From Ruminococcus callidus (GTDB lineage Bacteria > Bacillota > Clostridia > Oscillospirales > Ruminococcaceae): 64,000 bases of DNA. The DNA lies in NCBI RefSeq assembly GCF_020709055.1, contig NZ_JAJFCK010000007.1:31855-95854 (forward strand). Reading direction: 5' to 3'. Made by a program: the position numbers and the translations under genes. The notes beneath the pieces were generated by a model. That model ran no database searches. It worked only from the letters and a program-made list of their open reading frames with translations, and was not told where the DNA came from. Shown here piece by piece: positions 15,952 to 25,318 of this stretch; position 1 is the stretch's first letter; each line of letters begins with the position of its first letter.

Positions 15952-18642
15952 ATGAAAAAATGGATTGCAGCAATTTCTGCAGTGGTTTTGGCGTTCACCG
16001 GAAGCGCAGCGGCGGTTCCGGCGGTTACAGCTGCCGCAGAGGAATCAGCAACCTCTACCTATAATTATGGTGAGGCTCTGCAAAAGTCGATGTTTTTTTA
16101 CGAGGTGCAGCAGAGCGGCGTGAAGCCGGACTGGAACGAGGTTTCGTGGCGTGCGGACTGCATGACCAACGACTATGTGCCCGGCGGCTGGTTTGATGCC
16201 GGCGACCACCTGAAATTCACCCTGACCAACGCCTATTCGGCAGCATTGCTGGGATGGGGTCTGCTGGAGTACGGCGACGGCGTGGAAAAGGCAGGCCAGC
16301 GCACCATGTACGAGAATAACCTCCAGTTTGCACTGGACTATCTGGTGGGCTGCGACCGTGGCAGCGACATCGTCTACATGATCGGCGACGGCTCGTTCGA
16401 CCACGTATGGTGGGGCTCTGCCGAGGTCTATATGGCAAAGTACGAGCTGATGAAGGGCGAGACGGAACGGCCGTATTACACCTGTGAGGACAGTGCCATT
16501 CAGGCAGACATGGCAGCTGCACTCTGCACCGGCTATCTGAACTTCAAGGACTCCAAGCCGGAAAAGGCTGCGGAATATCTGGAGCACGCCATCGACCTGT
16601 TCGACCGTGCCGACAAGCTTCGCTCCATCGGGGACGATGCCGCAGAGCAGCCGTATTACAAGATCACCACATTCTATGACGACCTGTTCTATGCGGCCAA
16701 CTGGCTGTACATGGCAACCGGCGAGCAGAAGTATCTGGATCTCTGCAAGAACGACTATATCTCCAACCTCGGCAAGGAGGAGCAGTCCTCGGAACTGAAG
16801 TACACATGGGGCATGTGCTGGGACGATGTGATGCAGGGCGGTGTGCTGCTGTACGCCATCAACACCGGCGATTCCCAGTGGAAAGACCAGTTCACCAAGC
16901 ATCTGGAATACTGGACGACCGGTTACGGCGGAAAGCAGATCACGTATACACCGGACGGTTTGCCGTGGCTGTTCCAGTGGGGTTCGCTTCGCCATGCGAC
17001 AACCACCGCATTCCTCGCTTATGTGGCAGTGGATGAATTGTATCAGGACGACCTTGCCAAGACGACCAAGTACACACAGTTTGCCAACAGAGTCATGAAC
17101 TACTGCTTCGGCGACAACTCCGACCACTTCAGCTATGTGATTGGTATGGGCGATGATTATCCGCAGGCATGGCATCACAGAACTTCCAGCGGCGCATGGA
17201 ACGACAAGTGGAGCAACATCGGACAGACCGAGGGCGAGGATGCCAAGCCTCATGCACACATCCTGTACGGCGCACTGGTGGGCGGCCCCGACCAGAACGA
17301 CGGCTATTCCGACAAGATCGGCGACTATCAGTATACCGAGGTTGCCATCGACTATAACGCAGGCTACACCGCAGCACTGTGCGCAATGGTAGAGAAGTAC
17401 GGCGGAACTTCCGACCCCGACTTCCCGCCGACGGAAACCCCCAAGTGGGATGAGTTCTTTATGAAGGCATCCATCAACCAGTCGGCTTCCAGCTATACGG
17501 AAATCAAGGCATTCGCCATGAACCACACCGCATGGCCGGCAAGAACCATCAAGAACCTGTCCTATAACTACTACTTCGACATCAGCGAACTGGTAGACGC
17601 AGGCTATTCCATTGATGACGTTTCCGTCAAGATCGGCTATGACCAGCACAGCAGCGACAAGGGCAAGATCTCCATCTCCGATCCGATCCAGTACAGCGGC
17701 AACATCTACTATGTGAAGCTGTCCTTCGCAGACGGCAGCGTGGTTATGCCTACCGGTCAGTCAGAGCACCGCAGCGAGTGCCAGTTCCGTATCTCCATCC
17801 CGGACAACATTCAGGGTGTCTGGGATCCCACAAACGACTATTCCTATGCCGGTCTGACACAGGGCGGCGAGGATGCCATGGCGGTAACCGACCACATCAC
17901 CATGTATGACGGCGATACCCTGATCTGGGGTGTTGAGCCGGACGGCACCAAGCCGGATCCCATTGTCACCACCACAACCACTACGACAGAACAGACAACC
18001 ACCACAACGACAACAAAAGCTACAATGACGACCACTTCGAACCAAATTATCTATGAATCCGCGGGTGCGCTTCTGCTGGATGACGAGCCGGAGAAGCTGA
18101 CCTATCGTGTTGGGGAAGATCTGGATCTCACCGGACTGCGAATTTCCCTGAAGTACTATTACGGAAAAGACAGCTGCGATGTGATCTATGACAAGGTATC
18201 GCCTGCCGATTATCCGGATAAATTCACCATAGACACTTCGGAATTTGACAGCTCCAAGCCGGGCACATATACCATTCGTGTGAAAGCAAGCTCGGATCTG
18301 ATCTTGAAGTACCGGCTGTCCTTTGCCGAGGTTTCTTTCAAGGTGACCGTGGCAGATGGCGAAACTACCACAACTTCCACGACGGCTGCCACTACCACGA
18401 CGACAGAAACCACCACCGTTTCCGTCAATCCGGATGTGTTCTACGGCGATGTGAATCTGGACGGCGATGTGGATCTGGCGGATGCAGTTCTGCTGAATAA
18501 GGCGGTTGCCGGTTCTGTAACATTGAACCAGCAGGCAGGGATGAATGCGGACTGCAACGGCGACGGCAAGCGTACCGTGGACGACAGCATGGTTCTGCTG
18601 CGATTCCTGGTACATCTGGTAGACTCTCTGCCCTCTGCATAA
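15952..18642 (+). CDS. Cellulosomal GH9 endoglucanase with CBM3, Ig-like module and dockerin
   Basis: 896 aa. Order: signal peptide about 1-28; GH9 catalytic domain about 36-480 with WFDAGDH (nucleophile-activating Asp pair) and TEVAIDYNAGY (catalytic Glu); family 3 carbohydrate-binding module about 500-660, probably the CBM3c type that feeds cellulose into GH9 sites; Thr-rich linker; an Ig-like module about 700-795; second Thr-rich linker; dockerin about 828-890 with two Ca-binding repeats (GDVNLDGDVDLADAVLLNK and ADCNGDGKRTVDDSMVLL). It is secreted and should dock to a scaffoldin cohesin to cut cellulose. The ribosome binding site is GAAAGGAAGG. Scaffoldin genes are not in this window. Confidence 0.95.
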   Translation: MKKWIAAISAVVLAFTGSAAAVPAVTAAAEESATSTYNYGEALQKSMFFYEVQQSGVKPDWNEVSWRADCMTNDYVPGGWFDAGDHLKFTLTNAYSAALLGWGLLEYGDGVEKAGQRTMYENNLQFALDYLVGCDRGSDIVYMIGDGSFDHVWWGSAEVYMAKYELMKGETERPYYTCEDSAIQADMAAALCTGYLNFKDSKPEKAAEYLEHAIDLFDRADKLRSIGDDAAEQPYYKITTFYDDLFYAANWLYMATGEQKYLDLCKNDYISNLGKEEQSSELKYTWGMCWDDVMQGGVLLYAINTGDSQWKDQFTKHLEYWTTGYGGKQITYTPDGLPWLFQWGSLRHATTTAFLAYVAVDELYQDDLAKTTKYTQFANRVMNYCFGDNSDHFSYVIGMGDDYPQAWHHRTSSGAWNDKWSNIGQTEGEDAKPHAHILYGALVGGPDQNDGYSDKIGDYQYTEVAIDYNAGYTAALCAMVEKYGGTSDPDFPPTETPKWDEFFMKASINQSASSYTEIKAFAMNHTAWPARTIKNLSYNYYFDISELVDAGYSIDDVSVKIGYDQHSSDKGKISISDPIQYSGNIYYVKLSFADGSVVMPTGQSEHRSECQFRISIPDNIQGVWDPTNDYSYAGLTQGGEDAMAVTDHITMYDGDTLIWGVEPDGTKPDPIVTTTTTTTEQTTTTTTTKATMTTTSNQIIYESAGALLLDDEPEKLTYRVGEDLDLTGLRISLKYYYGKDSCDVIYDKVSPADYPDKFTIDTSEFDSSKPGTYTIRVKASSDLILKYRLSFAEVSFKVTVADGETTTTSTTAATTTTTETTTVSVNPDVFYGDVNLDGDVDLADAVLLNKAVAGSVTLNQQAGMNADCNGDGKRTVDDSMVLLRFLVHLVDSLPSA

Positions 18643-18699
18643 GCAGATCACAGGACTCGTGCAAGTGTTCCTATGAATACAGCAATTGGGGGCGATGAT

Positions 18700-19068
18700 A
18701 TGGAAATTGCAGCTGCGTCAAAAGAGCTGTCAAGAGGTGTGTTTTGGATTTTAGACGATACGATCTTAGCATTTCCATTTAGGAATGACGGAATCGGTGT
18801 GGCGAAATCCGGTAACACTTATAATCATAAAAAGCTCTGGTATGACGTAAAACCACGGGGCTGCAGCAAGCCATATAATTACTACCCAAGAGGACGTGTT
18901 GATATTTCAAACAAAGGGAAAGCAATCATCTATATGAATCCTGAGATTTCGGATGATTGGATTTCATCCATTTGTCAGGAGTTTGGAATTCGTGAAACAC
19001 CGGTAATTCGGTACGATTACAGCCAGCATTACAAATGCTACCTGGATGATGGATGGATTCCAGACTGA
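18700..19068 (+). CDS. Small protein of unknown function downstream of GH9
   Basis: 122 aa from ATG 18700, preceded by GGGGGCGAT; an ATG at 18673 would add 9 residues but has no ribosome binding site. No signal peptide or membrane segment, so cytoplasmic. It is rich in Tyr, Trp, Lys and Asp, with VDISNKGKAIIYMNPEISDDWI in the centre (quoted as the most distinctive stretch, in two parts: VDISNKGKAIIYM and NPEISDDWI). Codons are more AT-rich than in the flanking enzymes. No terminator separates it from the GH9 gene 57 nt upstream, so it may be read through. I do not recognise the family; an acquired or immunity-like protein is possible but unproven. Confidence 0.6.
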   Translation: MEIAAASKELSRGVFWILDDTILAFPFRNDGIGVAKSGNTYNHKKLWYDVKPRGCSKPYNYYPRGRVDISNKGKAIIYMNPEISDDWISSICQEFGIRETPVIRYDYSQHYKCYLDDGWIPD

Positions 19069-19094
19069 CAGGCAGCCAAAAACCAATCGCAAAG

Positions 19095-19133
19095 AAAGCG
19101 GAGCGTCCCGAATCCATCGGGCAGCTCCGCTTT
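19095..19133 (+). terminator. Terminator after the small gene
   Basis: AAAGCGGAGC (19095-19104) pairs with GCTCCGCTTT (19124-19133), followed by TTTT-rich sequence. Confidence 0.75.
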
Positions 19134-19196
19134 TGCTGCTTTGTATCTCTTTTTCCGCACGCTCACACGATACCACCTCACAAATCAAAAGACAGC

Positions 19197-19236
19197 AAAA
19201 GACCTCCGCCCGTTTCTCGTGGGCAGAGGTCTTTTT
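19197..19236 (-). terminator. Terminator after the GH74 gene
   Basis: AAAAGACCTCCGCCC pairs with GGGCAGAGGTCTTTT (one wobble) around a 9-nt loop. T runs on both strands make it usable from either side. Confidence 0.8.
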
Positions 19237-19273
19237 GGTAGAAATGTGTTCAAAGAGAACTCACGGAGTTGGT

Positions 19274-22117
19274 TTAGTTTGCAGCAGGCAGGTCATTTAC
19301 CAGATGTACCAGGAACTTCAGCAGTACCATGCTGTCATCTGCGCTGCGCTTGCCGTCGTTGTTGCAGTCAGCGTTCAGTGCTGCCTGCTGGTTCAGTGTT
19401 ACAGAGCCAGCCACAGCTTTGTTCAGCAGAACTGCATCCGCCAGATCCACATCGCCGTCCAGGTTGACATCGCCGTAGAAGACACTCGGATTGATGGAAA
19501 CAGTCGTGCCTACGGTCGTGGTTGTGGCAGCAGTTCCCTGTCCGGAAGAGGTGGTCGCCTCGACAGAGGTTTCTGTCTGAGGAAGTGTAGTCGGTGCCGG
19601 TGTGGTGGTTGTATTCTTTGCGGTCGTGGTTGCCTTGCCGGTAGCAGTCGTTGTTGTGGAAGCCTTGGTTGTTGTGGTTGCCGTCGTATTCTTGGTGGCT
19701 TCTGTGGTGACCGGCTTCGGGCCTTCCGAACCGGTGACCTTGCCGACAACGATGCCGCATCCAACGGTGGACATATAGACAGTGCCAAAGGTGTTCATGT
19801 CGCCAACCAGATAGTTACCGTTACCGGTGCCGCCGTACAGGTGGTTCTGGTTGATGAGGATCCAGCTCTTACCGCAGTCGGTGGAGCGGTAGACGCCCTC
19901 CGGATCGGAGTCTGCCGGCTTGCCGTACATATACAGGGTGTAGGGGTCGCCGTCCTTTTGCGCTGCGCCATAGCCCATGGTCTTGCAGTAGCTGACGTTG
20001 TCCATCTTGGTAATGGTCTTGCCGTAGTCGGTTACCAGATATGCGCCGTAGTAGCCGGCTGCAATGGCGAATGTACCCTCGTCCAGATAAGCAATGCGGT
20101 ATGCGCCGTCGCACTGGTCGTACTGGCAAACGGTCTGGTTGTTTTTAAAGGTCTTGCCGTAGTCATCGCTGACCATCAGGATGTAGCGGGCATCGGTGAT
20201 ATCAGCCTTCGGCTTGCTGTAGAAATAAGAGGAGTTGTAGTAATAGCCGTATGCATAGACATACTGCGGATTTTTTTCATCCACGCACATCCAGATGGTG
20301 CTGGACAAGCTGTCGCTGGTGGAAGCGGTGCTCCAGGTCTTGCCGAAGTCATCGGTATAAGCGATCTTACCGCTGCTGCTGACCAGAATGCGGTAGGTGC
20401 CGTCCTCCAGCTGGTTGATGGCTGCCTTTGCGCCGGAGCACGGAATGTTCGGCAGCTCCTGCCACGTGGTGCCGTCTGTGGTGTAGTAGCCCAGTGCGCT
20501 GCCCTCAGACAGACGTACCATCACGTCCGGATTTGCCGGGCAGTATGCAATACCGGCAGTAGAAGCAGTGGTGCTGGTCAGCTTGTTCATGCTGGGAGTC
20601 AGCTGGGTTGCAGTGCCGTCTGCGTTGTGATAGAAACCGTCATAGTCGCCGATGACGGAAACCGGATCCTTGCCCGGTCTGCTGATGAAGTCCAGAGATA
20701 CGACTTCCTCGATGCCGTCCGGTGCAAAGTAGATGTCGGGGCACTCTGCCCATGTGTTTTCACAGGTGAAAACGCCGTTACCGGAAACCACCCAGAACTG
20801 GTCGCTGTTTCTCGGATCCAGTGCGATGCAGCCGGACCAGTGGATTGCCTTGTCCCGAATCCAGCTGTGGCCGCCGTCCTGCAGGTAGTTTGCCAGCAGC
20901 GGGCCGTCCCAATATGCGGTGTTGCCCGGTGTGATCTCTGTCCAGGTCTCGCCGCCGTCCTCAGACTTGAAGAACCGGTCGCCCCATGCAATGGCGTTGC
21001 GCTCCCATGCATCTGCGGTCCAGGCCTGGGAGTACCACTGTGCGCAGGTGGTTGCCACCAGCTTGTTGGCATCCTTCGGGTCACTTGCTACTGCGCCATA
21101 GCCCACATTCAGCTTTTTGGTGTTGGTGACGATGCCCTCTGTCGGGGTGATGTCTTTCAGTTCGTTGGTCTTGGGATTATACTTGAATGCGTAGCCTGTG
21201 CCACGGTCGAACATCAGACCATTGATATAGGTGATGAGCAGGTTGCCGTCTGCGTCCAGATTGATTCTGGAGGGCATCTGCTCGGTGGGCAGCTCTTCGC
21301 TCAGCGGCTGGAAGTCATCGCTTCCCACATCTGCCACGTGGAGGTTTGCCTTGCCCTTGACGGAAGTGCCGACGTAGACCTTGCCGTCTGTAATTTTAAT
21401 CGTAGCAATACCATTGACGTTCAGGTATTCGTCATCTGCGACAGATCTTGCCATGTGGTCTGTCCAGGTCGGCCACTTGATGCTGTATTCGAACAGCCCC
21501 AGCTTGTCATAGCCCATCACCGGACTCCAGGTGTCGCCGCCGTCCTCACTCATAATGAGGGCAGAATCGCCGGCAGTGGCATCGCCGCCGCAGTAGATGA
21601 TGTTCGGGTTGTCCGGATCCACGGCGATTGCCTCACCGGTCTGTCTGCCGTAGCCGTTGCCGTGTACCTGAATCAGATCGGTAACGTCGATCTCTTCAAA
21701 GGTTTCGCCGGCATCGCGGGAACGGAAAATGACGGTTCGTGCATCGCTGAAATAGGCGCAGCCGCACAACAGATACAGGGTGTTGTCATCATTCGGGTCG
21801 ATGCACATGGCATCCACGCTCAGAAAGCCTCTGTCTGCTTCGTTCAGGAAGCCCAGCAGCTGTACCCAGCGCTTCTGGTCGTAGTCATAGCGGTACGCAC
21901 CGCCAACGTCTGTTCTGGCGTACATCTGGTCGTCGCCGGTGATGATGCCGGAGACAAAGCCGCCGCCGCCGATGTTCAGCGTGTCCCAATTCATGCTGTC
22001 TTCAATGGAGTCTGCCGCTGATGCCTGAATCGGTGTCACAGTTTTGACAGCGCCGATTCCGGTGCACAGCATTGCTGCTGCGGTCAGGACAGAGACCCAC
22101 TTCTTGGTTTGCTTCAT
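19274..22117 (-). CDS. Cellulosomal GH74 xyloglucanase with dockerin
   Basis: 947 aa from ATG 22117 (MKQTKKWVSVLTAAAM), preceded by AAGGAGG; upstream in-frame residues lie in the promoter. Signal peptide about 1-36. GH74 seven-bladed propeller pair about 42-775: WDTLNIGGGGFVSGIITG and ARTDVGGAYRYD mark the N-terminal blade with the first catalytic Asp, and Asp-box type repeats (SEDGGDTWSPV, SEDGGETWTEI, DDFGKTWS, STDCGKSWI) recur along it. A Thr-rich linker follows, then a dockerin (GDVNLDGDVDLADAVLLNK; ADCNNDGKRSADDSMVLL) almost identical to that of the GH9 enzyme. The protein is secreted and should cut xyloglucan as part of the cellulosome. It faces the GH9 gene. Confidence 0.93.
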   Translation of the reverse strand: MKQTKKWVSVLTAAAMLCTGIGAVKTVTPIQASAADSIEDSMNWDTLNIGGGGFVSGIITGDDQMYARTDVGGAYRYDYDQKRWVQLLGFLNEADRGFLSVDAMCIDPNDDNTLYLLCGCAYFSDARTVIFRSRDAGETFEEIDVTDLIQVHGNGYGRQTGEAIAVDPDNPNIIYCGGDATAGDSALIMSEDGGDTWSPVMGYDKLGLFEYSIKWPTWTDHMARSVADDEYLNVNGIATIKITDGKVYVGTSVKGKANLHVADVGSDDFQPLSEELPTEQMPSRINLDADGNLLITYINGLMFDRGTGYAFKYNPKTNELKDITPTEGIVTNTKKLNVGYGAVASDPKDANKLVATTCAQWYSQAWTADAWERNAIAWGDRFFKSEDGGETWTEITPGNTAYWDGPLLANYLQDGGHSWIRDKAIHWSGCIALDPRNSDQFWVVSGNGVFTCENTWAECPDIYFAPDGIEEVVSLDFISRPGKDPVSVIGDYDGFYHNADGTATQLTPSMNKLTSTTASTAGIAYCPANPDVMVRLSEGSALGYYTTDGTTWQELPNIPCSGAKAAINQLEDGTYRILVSSSGKIAYTDDFGKTWSTASTSDSLSSTIWMCVDEKNPQYVYAYGYYYNSSYFYSKPKADITDARYILMVSDDYGKTFKNNQTVCQYDQCDGAYRIAYLDEGTFAIAAGYYGAYLVTDYGKTITKMDNVSYCKTMGYGAAQKDGDPYTLYMYGKPADSDPEGVYRSTDCGKSWILINQNHLYGGTGNGNYLVGDMNTFGTVYMSTVGCGIVVGKVTGSEGPKPVTTEATKNTTATTTTKASTTTTATGKATTTAKNTTTTPAPTTLPQTETSVEATTSSGQGTAATTTTVGTTVSINPSVFYGDVNLDGDVDLADAVLLNKAVAGSVTLNQQAALNADCNNDGKRSADDSMVLLKFLVHLVNDLPAAN

Positions 22118-22212
22118 GTGAAGGATCCTCCTTTTTGAGTTCGGCAGTCCGTACCGTGGTACACCGAAATGGTGTGGTGCGGTGCTGCTTTTACGGAAAA
22201 ACATTTACTTTT

Positions 22213-22241
22213 ATTATAGCACGCCTTGTGCAAAATTGCAA
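22213..22241 (-). promoter_or_regulatory. Promoter of the GH74 gene
   Basis: On the minus strand, TTGCAA (22241-22236), 17-nt spacer, TATAAT (22218-22213), about 95 nt before the start. Confidence 0.72.
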
Positions 22242-22368
22242 GAATAGAATCACAACTTTTCATGTTTTTGTGCATAACGTAAGAAATCAAAGACGGCTTT
22301 TTGGTATTGTGCACAATTCGTTGAAAAAGTGACTGAGTTTCCACGAAAAGATTTGGTTACTTTGCCAA

Positions 22369-22397
22369 ATGACACTGCGGGGAAAGTGTGGTATAAT
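22369..22397 (+). promoter_or_regulatory. Promoter of the VanY-like gene
   Basis: ATGACA (22369-22374), 17-nt spacer, TATAAT (22392-22397). Confidence 0.65.
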
Positions 22398-22516
22398 ACA
22401 AGAAGCGTAACCGATTTGTAAGAATTGAGATTGTTTTCGTCGGAAAGATTACAATTTGGAGAAAAAGCAGGAGAAAAAGAAACAAAGCGGGAAAGAGAAA
22501 GGAAGCGGAAGAAGTT

Positions 22517-23539
22517 ATGGCAAAGCGATCGAAAAGCGGCGTATGGGAGCGTTTTTCCCGAACGGGAGTCATTTTGATTTTGGTATATGTGATGTGTCTG
22601 ATTCTGGGATTCGCCGTGCGGCTGGTGCTTTTCTCCGACCAGAAGCACAGCAGCATCATTCCGGACAAGGTGGTAGCATCCGCAGCCGGCACCTCAAAGG
22701 CAGACGGCAGTGACGGCGGACACGAGGCAACCAACCCCAACATTCTGGAGCTCAAGACCGACCAGAAGTTTCTGGCAGTTCTGGAGGGCGGAACGGCTTC
22801 CATTACCGTGAACATGGCGACCACCGGACAGGCAAGCGCCGGCGATCTGGTGTGGAGCAGCAGTAACACCGATGTGGCAGCGGTGGACAATGAGGGCGTT
22901 GTCACCGGCGTGGCAAAGGGCAGCTGTGAGATCACCGCAGCGGTCAAGGGCAACGAGGACATCTCGGTTTCTGTTCCGGTGACGGTGCGCCAGCTGGAAC
23001 AGCGGGACGGCTGCACCTATGTGGACGGCATCCTCATCGTCAACAAGACCTACAGCCTCCCGTCGGACTTCGACCCCGGCAAGCTGGATGATACGGCGGA
23101 AAAGGCGTTCGAGCAGCTTCAGGCGGACGCTGCCAAGGAGGGACTGGACATCTATATTGGTTCGGACTTCCGGAGCTACTCCTATCAGGTGGATGTCTAT
23201 GAGAGCTACTGCGAGACCTACGGCTGGGAGATGGCAGATACCTTCTCGGCACGTCCCGGTTTCTCGGAGCACCAGACCGGTCTGACCATTGACTGCAACA
23301 CCATTGACGATGCGTTCGGACAGACCAAGGAAGCCCAGTGGCTGGCAGAGCACTGCGCAGACTACGGCTTCATCATCCGCTTCCCCGACGGCAAGGAGGA
23401 CATCACCGGCTACCAGTACGAGCCGTGGCACATCCGCTATGTGGGTGTGGATACCGCCAAGGAGATCGACCAGCTGGGTGTTTCGCTGGAGGAGTATCTG
23501 GGCGTGCAGTCGGAGTACACCGGTCCGTGGGAACACTAA
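22517..23539 (+). CDS. VanY-type D-alanyl-D-alanine carboxypeptidase with Ig-like domain
   Basis: 340 aa. One N-terminal membrane anchor at about 16-38. A Ser/Asp-rich spacer leads to a bacterial Ig-like (BIG2) domain at about 75-160 (VWSSSNTDVAAVDNEGVVTG and KGSCEITAAVKGNE). Peptidase M15B domain at about 165-330: FSEHQTGLTIDC contains the SxHxxGxxxD zinc-binding motif and YEPWHIRYVG supplies the ExxH Glu and His. It probably trims the terminal D-Ala of peptidoglycan stem peptides outside the cell. No van regulatory genes are nearby, so a housekeeping wall role is more likely than glycopeptide resistance. Confidence 0.88.
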   Translation: MAKRSKSGVWERFSRTGVILILVYVMCLILGFAVRLVLFSDQKHSSIIPDKVVASAAGTSKADGSDGGHEATNPNILELKTDQKFLAVLEGGTASITVNMATTGQASAGDLVWSSSNTDVAAVDNEGVVTGVAKGSCEITAAVKGNEDISVSVPVTVRQLEQRDGCTYVDGILIVNKTYSLPSDFDPGKLDDTAEKAFEQLQADAAKEGLDIYIGSDFRSYSYQVDVYESYCETYGWEMADTFSARPGFSEHQTGLTIDCNTIDDAFGQTKEAQWLAEHCADYGFIIRFPDGKEDITGYQYEPWHIRYVGVDTAKEIDQLGVSLEEYLGVQSEYTGPWEH

Positions 23540-23558
23540 TTGGCTGAAATACAACAGG

Positions 23559-23594
23559 AAAAGAGCGCTGTGCCCATGGGGTGCGGCGCTTTTT
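23559..23594 (+). terminator. Terminator after the VanY-like gene
   Basis: AAAGAGCGCTGTGCCC pairs imperfectly with GGGGTGCGGCGCTTTTT, ending in a T run. Confidence 0.7.
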
Positions 23595-23660
23595 GAATTG
23601 CGCTTCGGGAATTTTCGAAAAAAATTTCAAAAAACTATTCCAAAATGCAGAAAAGTGTGT

Positions 23661-23666
23661 TATAAT
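23661..23666 (+). promoter_or_regulatory. -10 box of the ilvE promoter
   Basis: TATAAT at 23661-23666, 65 nt before the start codon. The -35 region (TTCCAA at 23638) matches poorly, so activation may be needed. Confidence 0.55.
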
Positions 23667-23730
23667 GATAACAGAGCCGTCCAACCGCACAGCGATTTGC
23701 GGCAAAACTATCAAAAAAGAGGTTTTTGAC

Positions 23731-24801
23731 ATGGAAATCAAAAAACAATTGACGACTTGTCCGAAAGAAAAACCCAAGGATGAGAGCAAGCTGGGCTTCG
23801 GCCATATCTTCACAGACCACATGCTGGTAATGCCCTACGATGAGGGTCAGGGCTGGCACGATCCGGTGATTATGCCCTATGGTGACATCACCCTCAGCCC
23901 GTCTGCAATGTGCCTGCACTACGGTCAGACCGTATTCGAGGGTCTGAAGGCATACCGCCGTGCCGACGGCGGCGTACAGCTGTTCCGTCCGGACGAAAAC
24001 TTCAAGCGTCTGAACCGTTCCAACGAGCGTCTGGTCATTCCGGAGCTGCCGGAGGAACTGGGTCTCCAGTGTCTGAAAGAACTCATCTCTGTGGAAAAGG
24101 ATTGGGTTCCTCACACAGAGGGTGCTTCCCTGTACATTCGTCCGTTTATTTTTGCAGTAGATCCGTTCCTCGGCGTACATCCGGGCGAACACTATCTGTT
24201 TATGATCATTCTCTCTCCGTCCGGCCCGTACTATGCTTCCGGTTTGGATCCGGTCAATATCTACGTAGAAAACAAGTATGTTCGTACTGTCCGCGGCGGT
24301 ATGGGTTATGCCAAGACCGGCGGTAACTATGCGGCTTCTCTGCACAGTCAGGCTGATGCTTATGAGCAGGGCTATTCTCAGGTTCTGTGGCTGGATGGCG
24401 TAGAACAGAAGTACATCGAAGAGGTTGGTGCCATGAACATCGCTTTCGTCATTGACGGCGAAGTGGTAACACCGTCTTTGGAAACCGGCTCCATTCTGTC
24501 CGGTATCACCAGAAAGTCTGCTCTGGAGCTGTGCCGCTCCAAGGGCATTCCGGTTTCGGAGCGCCGTATCACCATTCAGGAGATCGCAGATGCCTATGAT
24601 GCAGGCAAGCTGACCGAAGTATTCGGCACAGGTACCGCAGCAGTCATCTCGCCGGTTGGCCACCTGAAGTGGGGCGATAAGGTGATGACCATCAACAACA
24701 ACAAGATCGGCCCGATTTCTCAGATGATCTATGACACCCTGACTGGCATCCAGTGGGGCAAGATTCCGGATAAATTCGGCTGGATCGTTCCCATTGACTA
24801 A
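23731..24801 (+). CDS. ilvE: Branched-chain amino acid aminotransferase
   Basis: 356 aa. The start is the ATG at 23731 (MEIKKQLTTC), just after AAAGAGG; the open frame upstream crosses the promoter. PLP fold type IV enzyme of the long BCAT form: HYGQTVFEGLKAYR near residue 70, YIRPFIFAVDPFLGVHPG, GYAKTGGNYAASL with the PLP-binding Lys region, and EEVGAMNIAFV. It moves the amino group between glutamate and the keto acids of Leu, Ile and Val in the cytoplasm. It stands alone rather than in an ilv/leu operon. Confidence 0.95.
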   Translation: MEIKKQLTTCPKEKPKDESKLGFGHIFTDHMLVMPYDEGQGWHDPVIMPYGDITLSPSAMCLHYGQTVFEGLKAYRRADGGVQLFRPDENFKRLNRSNERLVIPELPEELGLQCLKELISVEKDWVPHTEGASLYIRPFIFAVDPFLGVHPGEHYLFMIILSPSGPYYASGLDPVNIYVENKYVRTVRGGMGYAKTGGNYAASLHSQADAYEQGYSQVLWLDGVEQKYIEEVGAMNIAFVIDGEVVTPSLETGSILSGITRKSALELCRSKGIPVSERRITIQEIADAYDAGKLTEVFGTGTAAVISPVGHLKWGDKVMTINNNKIGPISQMIYDTLTGIQWGKIPDKFGWIVPID

Positions 24802-24807
24802 GCACAC

Positions 24808-25278
24808 ATGCTGAAAAAAATTCTCTCTCCCGAAACCTGCGCAGCCTGTCGGCTCTGCTGCGGATTTGACTGTACAGACACGTGGGAATTTCCGGTACTG
24901 CCGCAGGAAACTGTGGAAGCCATGCACCGTATGGGTGTTTCGCCGAAGCTGGTTCCGGTGGGAGAGGAGCAGACATTTGCGGCACCGCCGCTGCGGGGCG
25001 AGGAACTGTTCTTCTGTCCCATGCTCTGTGAAACAGGGTGTACCATGGGGGCGGACAAGCCGTTTGACTGCCGGATCTGGCCGTTCCGCATGATGCGGGA
25101 TTTGGAGGGAGCGCTGCGGATCACCGTCGCCTCCTACTGTCCCGGCATGCAGAAGTACACGGATGCACAGCTTCGTAACTTTCTGGCGGACGGACTGGCA
25201 GCGCAGATTTTGGCGTATGCGGAAGCGCATCCCGCCCACGTGAAAGCGTGGGCGCCGGAATACCGTGTGATCTGGTAA
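24808..25278 (+). CDS. YkgJ-family cysteine cluster protein
   Basis: 156 aa. Cysteines cluster at the N-terminus (CAACRLCCGFDC) and again in the middle (CPMLCETGCTMG and FDCRIWPF), with a last one in YCPGM. This CxxCCxxxC-type layout is typical of the YkgJ / UPF0153 family, thought to bind zinc or iron. Its function is unknown. It begins 7 nt after ilvE stops, so the two genes share a transcript, though no metabolic link is evident. Confidence 0.85.
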   Translation: MLKKILSPETCAACRLCCGFDCTDTWEFPVLPQETVEAMHRMGVSPKLVPVGEEQTFAAPPLRGEELFFCPMLCETGCTMGADKPFDCRIWPFRMMRDLEGALRITVASYCPGMQKYTDAQLRNFLADGLAAQILAYAEAHPAHVKAWAPEYRVIW

Positions 25279-25280
25279 AC

Positions 25281-25318
25281 AAAACCGTACCTTGCGCAAG
25301 TGCAGGGTACGGTTTTTT
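25281..25318. terminator. Bidirectional terminator between converging genes
   Basis: AAAACCGTACC (25281-25291) pairs with GGTACGGTTTTT (25306-25317); the strands have T runs at both ends. Confidence 0.85.

Noticed and set aside
19046..22021. Open frame of 991 codons opposite the GH74 gene
   Set aside because: The GH74 reading has signal peptide, Asp-box repeats and dockerin; the antisense frame has none.
22517..23539. Vancomycin resistance locus
   Set aside because: Only a VanY-like carboxypeptidase is present; no VanH, VanA-type ligase, VanX or two-component genes nearby.
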